NCBI GenBank assembly: GCA_031276615.1
Contig: JAISND010000267.1
Coordinates: 1-11,759 of the forward strand
Reading direction: 5' to 3'
Origin: Treponema sp.
Lineage (GTDB): Bacteria > Spirochaetota > Spirochaetia > Treponematales > Breznakiellaceae
DNA: 11,759 bases
Position numbers and translations under genes: made by a program. Below, one piece after another: positions 7,676 through 11,759 of the stretch. The notes below the pieces were generated by a model. The model was not told where the DNA came from, ran no database searches, and saw only the letters and a program-made list of their open reading frames with translations. The stretch's first letter is position 1. Every line of letters starts with the position of its first letter.

Positions 7676-8252
7676 GGCCGACCTCCTCGGTAATCAATGC
7701 CATTTCTTCCGCCGTAAGGTAGAAAAACGGCCGGGCGGGGATCTCCACCGATTTCTTCAGGTAATATGCCACAGGATAATCCCGAGAGTCCTTCGGCGGT
7801 TTCTTTCCTTTTTTCCAGTAGCGCATGGTCCGCCCCATGCGAAATATCGAAAAGCCATCCGCCTTGAGTCCTTTCAGGACATCGGTCGGGCTGTAGCCGT
7901 ACCGGCGCTGTAACTGCCGTGTTTTTGGGCCAGGAATCCAGAGCCAGTTTTTATTTTTCGGCCTGATGACCCCGCCGTTGTTCTGGAGCCGGGCGTAGGG
8001 CTTGTTCGTGCCCACGCTTACCGTCCGTTCGTCGATATAGCTGAAGGTGATCGAATCCCGTAGACTCCCGGTATCCTGAAGCGGTTTTCCTTTACCACGG
8101 TACGCTACAGTGGCCGGCGCCAGGGGTTTCATACTCTGGCCTTTATGGATATGGCCCCGGATTATCTCCCTCGCCATGCCGCCTATGGTCTTCAGTTTCC
8201 TCGGATTTTGAAGGGCCTTTGAAAGATTATCCAGGGCTTTTATCGCGTCCAT
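7656..8252 (-). CDS. gpG-like virion morphogenesis protein
   Basis: This 198-residue basic protein has the pattern of the Mu gpG / phage virion morphogenesis family. Residues 41-50 (MKPLAPATVA) correspond to the 'pL...T' opening. Residues 57-68 carry PLQDTGSLRDSI, the hallmark 'L.dTG.Lr.Si'. Residues 77-94 (TVSVGTNKPYARLQNNGG) correspond to 'v.vGt...YA..hq.G'. IPARPFFYLT at 171-180 is the C-terminal 'iPaRpFl' motif. A roughly 60-residue basic, aromatic insertion (~100-165) sits between the last two motifs and is longer than I would expect for the family. The ATG overlaps the upstream TAA (TAATG) with GAGG upstream. Family members act in head completion or tail attachment. Confidence 0.88.
   Translation of the reverse strand: MDAIKALDNLSKALQNPRKLKTIGGMAREIIRGHIHKGQSMKPLAPATVAYRGKGKPLQDTGSLRDSITFSYIDERTVSVGTNKPYARLQNNGGVIRPKNKNWLWIPGPKTRQLQRRYGYSPTDVLKGLKADGFSIFRMGRTMRYWKKGKKPPKDSRDYPVAYYLKKSVEIPARPFFYLTAEEMALITEEVGLELKQF
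7681..7688 (-). promoter_or_regulatory. Ribosome binding site fixing a TTG start
   Basis: GAGGAGGT on the minus strand lies 5 bases before TTG 7675-7673. It decides the unusual start codon of the tail terminator gene. It is embedded in codons for Glu-Glu-Val of the upstream gene. Confidence 0.8.
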
Positions 8253-8704
8253 TAAAACCTCGTTTTTGTTTTCGGCGGAACTGCCACCGCGGCGACCGCA
8301 GGCTTCTCCGGTGCGGCGGTGTCGCCATCGGGGAAGGAACCGAACGCGGCGACGATGGTATTCTTCGCCTGTATCCGGTACTCCCTCCCCGCCTCCTCGT
8401 GACCCAGAGCTATATGGAGTTCGTACACCGTTTGCATCAACACAATTTCCCGGATCACCGGTTCGTCCAGGTTGAACCGTACCTGTAAATACTTCAGGAT
8501 GGCCCCCGTGTAGATTTCCGCCCGGGATATGGCGTTCGTTACCGTGTCGGCGGACTTTTCCGAAAGCTGGTCATACAGATTCCGGCTGAGCCGCTTCCGT
8601 ACCTCCTCCGCCGTGACGGGCGTCCCAAAAGGGGTAAAGGCTATCGTCTGCGGGGACGGGGCCGGAGCCGCGCCGTCAATGGGCAGTTCGTCTACCAGGG
8701 GCAT
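8252..8704 (-). CDS. Head-tail connector protein, Mu gp36 / HK97 gp6-like
   Basis: This 150-residue protein has a helical core (~28-120) flanked by Pro/Ala-rich ends. The core reads VTAEEVRKRLSRNLYDQL, then AISRAEIYTGAILKYLQVRF, then a long helix ending near the Gly of ALGHEEAGREYR. This fits the DUF1320 / gp36-like pattern of a helix, an 'A...id.yL..ry' helix and a C-terminal helical pair. Such proteins form a ring under the portal that joins head to tail. The start ATG (8704-8702) has AAGGA about 8 bases upstream and lies 11 bases after the capsid gene. The 1-base TAATG overlap with the next gene indicates coupled translation. Confidence 0.8.
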   Translation of the reverse strand: MPLVDELPIDGAAPAPSPQTIAFTPFGTPVTAEEVRKRLSRNLYDQLSEKSADTVTNAISRAEIYTGAILKYLQVRFNLDEPVIREIVLMQTVYELHIALGHEEAGREYRIQAKNTIVAAFGSFPDGDTAAPEKPAVAAVAVPPKTKTRF

Positions 8705-8715
8705 CCGTCAGGTCC

Positions 8716-9705
8716 TTACGCGACCGCCACGGTCTGCCGGCACATCTTCGAGAGGGCCGGCGCGGGCAGGGGCTTGGAGGACGCCACAATCTTGACGCCG
8801 TCCGGATCCTTTGTTTCAACTGGCTTCGCGTAAAATGGCAGGGCTGCCAGGTTCGCGTCCAGGTCGTCCAGGGCGGCAAAAAAGAGCTTGCCGGTATGGC
8901 TTTTATCCAGGATCAGCGCCTGGTTATCCTCCAGGGTTTTGCTGGTTTCTTTGCTGCCGGGCAGACGATAGGTCAGTCCCTGGGCCTGGATTTTGTACTT
9001 GCCAAAAAGGGTCATGCCATCGGGATGCCACACCACCGGGGCGGAGAGCTTCGCGGCGACGAACTTGTTCACCAGGAACGAGTAGAGGCCGCTTCCCGTA
9101 AGGAAGACCACGTCTCCGGACGCGCCGGTGGCGGCTTGGGCCTGGTACAGTTCCTCAAGCCATATCTGGATTCCAGGGATGTCGGCGCCGGACAGGTTCA
9201 CGGGTTTGAGAGTCTTGGGGGTTCCCAGTTCGATCTCACAGTTCCCACCGATGCCGTCCTTCGTGGCGTAGGGGTAGTTGATCTTCCCCGACAGCGACTG
9301 GCGGCTCATGGTCTCGATGGTCTCGGATACCCGATCCCGGAGCAGTTCTGTCTTTTCGGCGATGAACGCCCTGACGCTTTCCGTCTCCCCCATGGCGATA
9401 AGGTCGTTGATGTCCCTGGCGGAAATGAACACGCTGGGGGACACGGGGTCAACCTCAATGAGGGTCCGGGTAGTTTCCGTGGTATCCACGGGATATGAGG
9501 AACTTCCCCGGCGGACGAGGGGAATGGCGCCGGTCTCGGTTTTCACCTCTTCGACGCTGATGAAGGGCGACTGCTTCTGTTTCCGCGCCGAAGGCGGAAA
9601 GAGAAAATCCGTCATGGGCGTGTGGGGTTTGGGCAGTTCGCCCACGATGTCCGCGATGGACTTCTGGCTAAAGAAGAGAGTCAGCTTTCCAAACAGTTTA
9701 ATCAT
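8716..9705 (-). CDS. Major capsid protein, lambda gpE-like
   Basis: This 329-residue protein resembles the lambda gpE family (Pfam Phage_cap_E). The strongest sign is the C-terminal block from residue 294, KPVETKDPDGVKIVASSKPL followed by PAPAL, which matches the family's 'e...dP.....v.S.pLPv' ending. Upstream, a long charged helix with 'FIAEKTELLRDRVSETIE' corresponds to the spine helix, and an acidic/Gly segment follows. The length is close to that of lambda gpE. The gene follows the gpD-like decoration gene as in lambda. The ATG (9705-9703) has AGGAG five bases upstream in a leader with an unusual duplicated structure. It assembles the icosahedral shell around the scaffold. Confidence 0.92.
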   Translation of the reverse strand: MIKLFGKLTLFFSQKSIADIVGELPKPHTPMTDFLFPPSARKQKQSPFISVEEVKTETGAIPLVRRGSSSYPVDTTETTRTLIEVDPVSPSVFISARDINDLIAMGETESVRAFIAEKTELLRDRVSETIETMSRQSLSGKINYPYATKDGIGGNCEIELGTPKTLKPVNLSGADIPGIQIWLEELYQAQAATGASGDVVFLTGSGLYSFLVNKFVAAKLSAPVVWHPDGMTLFGKYKIQAQGLTYRLPGSKETSKTLEDNQALILDKSHTGKLFFAALDDLDANLAALPFYAKPVETKDPDGVKIVASSKPLPAPALSKMCRQTVAVA

Positions 9706-9753
9706 AGTTACTCCTATATGAGGCGGTGGAATCAGCGCCGCCGTTCAATCGGA

Positions 9754-9774
9754 CATTAACGCAACGTGTTAATG
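9754..9774. other. CATTAAC/GTTAATG dyad between the two repeat copies
   Basis: The arms 9754-9760 and 9768-9774 are perfect inverted repeats of 7 bases around a 7-base centre. It could be an RNA hairpin or a protein-binding dyad; the sequence alone does not tell which. Confidence 0.55.
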
Positions 9775-9787
9775 ATTACTCTTATAT

Positions 9788-9809
9788 GAGGCGGTGGAAT
9801 CACCGCCTC
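9788..9809 (-). other. Perfect 9-bp hairpin with 4-base loop
   Basis: The arms GAGGCGGTG (9788-9796) and CACCGCCTC (9801-9809) pair perfectly across a 4-base loop. The hairpin sits 31 bases past the decoration gene stop on the minus strand. It is GC-rich and stable but is followed by ATATAAG rather than a U-tract. Confidence 0.75.
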
Positions 9810-9839
9810 CGTTTAAAATCTTCGCCGTTACAATCTGGC

Positions 9840-10499
9840 TTACGCCGCGATGGTGACGGTAGAAACCGCCGAGGTAACCGACGCCTCGGTGTTGTTGAGA
9901 TGGCTGGTGGCCACGCAGTAGAAATATCTGGTTCCCGCGGTCGCGGTATCCACCGTGTAATTTTCCCCGGTGGCACCCTCGATGGCCGTGCCGCCGGAAG
10001 CGCTGGCACTGGTATTGCTGTACCACTGATAGGTGATGGTCTCCTCGTTTTGCGGGGCGACGAGGAAGGAGAGGGCGAGGGCTTCTCCCACGCTCACGGA
10101 ATGGTCGCCGGTATTCGTCACGATGACCGGCGCCTCCGCGCTGGGGAGCGGATCGCCCAGGAGGTAGATGCCGGCCGTGCGGAGATCGTCCGCCACATTC
10201 GTGGTCGCGGGCGCCCCGTTGGCAAACACGACCTTGTTGTTGCGGATGGCGCCGTGTATGGCGGCGGCGGCCACCGCGCCGGAAGTTTGCGCTACGACGG
10301 GGTCCAGAAGGATGGCCGCCGGTTTTTCGGTAGTATAATTCACGGGCAGGGGCCGCCAGCCGTCCGCAGCCCGATAGAGAATCGTGCCGGACAGAAGGCG
10401 CTCAAGGCCGTTCGCGAGCCTTACGGCGCTTATGATGTGATGACCGCCTTCGAGGATCGACTCTTGCCTGGTGGTAACTTTTCCGATTGTTTTGTCCAT
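9840..10499 (-). CDS. Head decoration protein, gpD-like, fused to an Ig-like domain
   Basis: This 219-residue protein is in two parts. Residues 1-118 resemble gpD-type decoration proteins. A 'LLSGTILYRAADGW' strand pair is followed by KPAAILLDPVVAQTSGAVAA and then AIHGAIRNNKV, the family's 'a.giLl.~vda..g...a..~~G.v' pattern. Residues ~123-219 form an Ig-like domain with ITYQWYSN (Trp159), an IEGATGENYTV stretch and GTRYFYCVATS (Cys195). The first disulphide cysteine of a classical Ig fold is absent. The ATG (10499) has GGGAG 8 bases upstream, and the gene lies just upstream of the capsid gene as D precedes E in lambda. Decoration trimers clamp capsid capsomers after expansion. The Ig domain would project outward (inference). 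Confidence 0.85.
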   Translation of the reverse strand: MDKTIGKVTTRQESILEGGHHIISAVRLANGLERLLSGTILYRAADGWRPLPVNYTTEKPAAILLDPVVAQTSGAVAAAAIHGAIRNNKVVFANGAPATTNVADDLRTAGIYLLGDPLPSAEAPVIVTNTGDHSVSVGEALALSFLVAPQNEETITYQWYSNTSASASGGTAIEGATGENYTVDTATAGTRYFYCVATSHLNNTEASVTSAVSTVTIAA

Positions 10500-10530
10500 G
10501 TTTTTTGCTCCCTGTGTAAAATGGTATAGG

Positions 10531-10549
10531 CCGCCGCCCTAAACGGCGG
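10531..10549 (-). other. 6-bp hairpin across the protease/scaffold stop codon
   Basis: The arms CCGCCG (10531-10536) and CGGCGG (10544-10549) surround a 7-base loop that contains the TAG stop. No T-tract follows, so a terminator is unlikely. It could slow termination or shield the mRNA, but chance pairing in GC-rich DNA is possible. Confidence 0.35.
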
Positions 10550-10943
10550 TAAGCATCTTCCGGCGGGCCGCGGCGTCCGGCTTGCCGGAGCTTTCCGCGG
10601 CGGCGGGGAAATCGCTTAAGGTAAGCGCCCCTGGTTCCACCGGCTTGGGAAGGGCGGAGACGATCTCCAGGAGCAGTTCCGTCCCGGAAGTTTTCCGTTT
10701 GCCGCCGGGGGCGGTTTCGTCGGAAAGCTCGATAACCTTCCCTTCGTCGAAGGCTCCGGGGAGTTCCAGAACTTTCCCCTGGAGCCCCTTGGGAATCTTC
10801 CCTTCCATGACGGCTCTGAGCCGTTCCCGGACCGCTTCCCGCTGTTTGCCCGCGGCTTCCGAAAGGGCCAGATCTTTGGCCTGGCTTTCGGCCTTGAGCC
10901 GCTCGTTCTCCTCGCGCAGTTTTTGCGCCTCTTCTTCGGTCAT
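10539..10943 (-). CDS. Internal in-frame scaffold protein (Mu gpZ / lambda Nu3-like)
   Basis: An in-frame ATG at 10943-10941 (Met204 of the protease) is preceded by AAGGAGGT (10955-10948) with a 4-base gap, far better than the site in front of the full-length gene. Translation from it gives 134 residues: the coiled coil and C-terminal tail without the protease. Mu (I/Z) and lambda (C/Nu3) make their scaffold by exactly this nested route. The scaffold would be needed in more copies than the protease, which fits the stronger site. Expression is inferred from sequence only. Confidence 0.8.
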   Translation of the reverse strand: MTEEEAQKLREENERLKAESQAKDLALSEAAGKQREAVRERLRAVMEGKIPKGLQGKVLELPGAFDEGKVIELSDETAPGGKRKTSGTELLLEIVSALPKPVEPGALTLSDFPAAAESSGKPDAAARRKMLTAV

Positions 10944-11552
10944 GCCGACCTCCTTGCTTTGATTTGCGGGATTACCCCCGGCGCCATCTGCCCCGGACCT
11001 TTCATCGGGGCTCGATTGAGGTCCGCTTCCGGCCCCGGGGGGTTCTCCCATATCGCTTGTTATAAAAGTTTTAGGCGGGGTGTCGGAGAGGTATAAACAT
11101 TTCTCCGACGGTGAGGGGAACGCGCGGGCGCCGGAAGCCTCGGCGGCGGCGATACCCAGCGATTCTTTGACGGAAGAGACCAGGTCTTTGATGGCCGGAG
11201 CTTCCTGGCCGAGATAGGCAAGGTGTACCAGGTACATCTTGCCGTCGGTGGCCCGCTGTTTCGCCCGGATGGACACGTCAGGATAAAACCCTGCGTCTAC
11301 CGCGTCCGCCAGGGCATCGTCTTCTTCGATTTCCGCGCTGAGACTTTTCGCGGTATCGTCGTAGGCGACGGATATCGCGTTCCCCAGCCGGGGGTCTTCC
11401 GGCCTCGGCCAATGGCCGAATACCACCGGCGCTTTCTTAACGTCGGTGAAGGTTTCCTCGATTTCTTTGAGGTCCCGCTCGGTGACGATCTGGGGATCAT
11501 CTTTGGATCCGAATATGCCAACCCTGGCGACTTCCCTCTTGCGCGTTCTCAT
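10539..11552 (-). CDS. Head maturation protease and scaffold, Mu gpI-like
   Basis: In this 337-residue protein, residues ~1-125 fit the gpI-like prohead protease pattern. There is a 'VGIFGSKDDPQIVTERDL' opening strand and helix, then APVVFGH with His47, PRLGNAISV, and YPDVSIRA with Ser94. YLVHLAYLGQEAPAIKDL with His110 follows, matching the family's 'l.HvalLGa.PAvkgl'. His47, Ser94 and His110 are candidate catalytic residues by comparison with assemblin-type proteases (inference). A low-complexity linker (~140-200) follows, then a charged coiled-coil scaffold (~204-245) and a C-terminal tail that probably binds capsid. The ATG at 11552 has only a weak GGAAA before it; an in-frame TAG lies 13 codons further upstream, so an earlier non-standard start is possible. 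Such proteases cut the scaffold and themselves during prohead maturation. Confidence 0.88.
   Translation of the reverse strand: MRTRKREVARVGIFGSKDDPQIVTERDLKEIEETFTDVKKAPVVFGHWPRPEDPRLGNAISVAYDDTAKSLSAEIEEDDALADAVDAGFYPDVSIRAKQRATDGKMYLVHLAYLGQEAPAIKDLVSSVKESLGIAAAEASGARAFPSPSEKCLYLSDTPPKTFITSDMGEPPGAGSGPQSSPDERSGADGAGGNPANQSKEVGMTEEEAQKLREENERLKAESQAKDLALSEAAGKQREAVRERLRAVMEGKIPKGLQGKVLELPGAFDEGKVIELSDETAPGGKRKTSGTELLLEIVSALPKPVEPGALTLSDFPAAAESSGKPDAAARRKMLTAV
10948..10955 (-). promoter_or_regulatory. Strong ribosome binding site for the nested scaffold
   Basis: AAGGAGGT on the minus strand lies inside the protease frame, where it encodes Lys-Glu-Val. Bases CGGC separate it from ATG 10943-10941. 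It is one of the strongest ribosome binding sites in the window. Confidence 0.8.
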
Positions 11553-11610
11553 GGTTTCCAGGATAACGCCGAAACAGGGAAAGCTGCTCTAAAGGGGATA
11601 AAGAAACATG

Positions 11611-11635
11611 CTAGAGGGTAATAATGCCCCTCTGG
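11611..11635. other. Inverted repeat in the short gap before the protease gene
   Basis: AGAGGG (11613-11618) and CCCTCT (11628-11633) form a 6-bp stem around a 9-base loop, extendable to 8 bp on the plus strand with one G-T pair. On the minus strand it would be a weak hairpin between an AT-rich gene and the protease gene. TTTCTTT follows a few bases further on, so a weak terminator or attenuator is conceivable but not convincing. The rest of 11553-11638 holds no gene I can support. Confidence 0.3.
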
Positions 11636-11638
11636 GGC

Positions 11639-11758
11639 CTAGTAGTCATTATTTTCAATTATGTTTGAATATAGATTTTTTACCTGTGGATCTGCCAATA
11701 AAAGTTTAAATTTTTCAACTGCGCTTATTGTTCCGGTAAGCCAACGGACCTCGCTGTC
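11639..11758 (-). CDS. C-terminal end of an unidentified gene, truncated by the window edge
   Basis: The minus-strand frame entering at 11758 reads 39 sense codons to TAG at 11641-11639, ending in NIIENNDY. It contains a short amphipathic helix-like part (ISAVEKFKLLLADP). Its codons favour A/T (AAA, TTT, TTA, AAT), unlike the GC-rich genes to its left. I do not recognise it. In lambda and Mu order, the gene before the protease would be a portal or head morphogenesis protein, but this short tail shows no motif of either. It could instead be an inserted accessory gene. The other two minus-strand frames are interrupted by stops here or encode nothing notable. Confidence 0.6.
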   Translation of the reverse strand, partial: DSEVRWLTGTISAVEKFKLLLADPQVKNLYSNIIENNDY

Positions 11759-11759
11759 A

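Larger units (their letters stand above)
9708..9820 (-). repeat. Tandem degenerate duplication of the capsid translation start region
   Basis: Two copies lie 68 bases apart (offset between equivalent bases): 9708-9750 and 9776-9820. They share an identical 20-base core at 9715-9734 and 9783-9802. On the minus strand the promoter-proximal copy carries AAGAG and ATT where the capsid-proximal copy carries AGGAG and the start ATG. The upstream copy therefore looks like a worn-out initiation region. Each copy contains GC-rich dyad symmetry; in the upstream copy it is perfect. Confidence 0.85.
9706..9839 (-). promoter_or_regulatory. Structured leader between decoration and capsid genes
   Basis: This 134-base non-coding stretch separates two tightly regulated head genes, whereas most junctions in the operon are under 15 bases or overlap. 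It holds a degenerate direct repeat, a 9-bp hairpin, a 7-bp dyad and the AGGAG of the capsid gene (9715-9711). No T-tract follows the hairpins on the minus strand, so I do not call a terminator. An mRNA-stabilising, processing or translational role for the highly expressed capsid gene is inference. Confidence 0.6.

Noticed and set aside
7224..7913. Plus-strand frame of 229 codons opposite the tail terminator and gpG-like genes
   Set aside because: It lies opposite two overlapping, motif-bearing minus-strand genes and its composition looks like an antisense shadow.
9788..9809. Hairpin as an intrinsic terminator between decoration and capsid genes
   Set aside because: The stem is strong, but ATATAAG follows instead of a U-tract, and the capsid gene downstream must be transcribed from the same operon.
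9726..10529. Plus-strand frame of 267 codons across the leader and decoration gene
   Set aside because: It is antisense to the gpD-Ig gene, which has family motifs and a good ribosome binding site. This frame has neither.
11668..11698. Possible minus-strand promoter (TTGGCA and TATATT)
   Set aside because: The spacing is 19 bases, the match is partial, and it lies within a coding frame in AT-rich DNA where such matches arise by chance.
1..11759. tRNA genes, CRISPR arrays, insertion sequences, attachment sites
   Set aside because: I saw no cloverleaf, no regularly spaced repeats, no transposase-like frame and no integrase or att-like repeat.

Overview
The window is a late structural gene module of a tailed, siphovirus-type phage or prophage. 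Every gene I can support lies on the minus strand, so the operon reads from right to left. I see no RNA genes, CRISPR arrays, insertion sequences, integrase, lysis or replication genes. The host cannot be fixed from the sequence. The DNA is GC-rich and has classical AGGAG-type ribosome binding sites. The Ig-like and FnIII style would fit a gut-associated bacterium; a spirochaete such as Treponema is only a low-confidence guess.

Head region (about 11759 to 7656). An AT-rich gene end enters at the right edge. Next comes a Mu gpI-like head maturation protease whose C-terminal 134 residues can also be made separately as a scaffold from an internal start with a near-perfect Shine-Dalgarno. A lambda gpD-like decoration protein fused to an Ig-like domain follows. 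A 134-bp leader with a degenerate tandem duplication and hairpins then precedes a lambda gpE-like major capsid protein. After that come a gp36/gp6-like head-tail connector and a gpG-like virion morphogenesis protein.

Tail region (about 7675 to 1). This holds a probable tail terminator starting at TTG, an unlisted 52-codon Ala/Lys/Glu-rich gene, the tail tube protein and two overlapping chaperone ORFs. Then come a 1229-residue tape measure protein (GTG start) and a tail hub/tip protein with an FnIII domain that runs off the left edge.

The two chaperone ORFs carry a textbook -1 frameshift signal: the heptamer A AAA AAC directly before the zero-frame TGA, an 8-nt spacer and a perfect 10-bp stem. 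The second ORF has no ribosome binding site. This is the lambda G/GT arrangement just upstream of the tape measure gene. Together the genes encode capsid assembly and maturation, head completion, tail tube polymerisation on a tape measure with two chaperone forms, and tail tip assembly. The module mixes Mu-like parts (protease/scaffold, connector, gpG) with lambda-like parts (D, E, G/GT).
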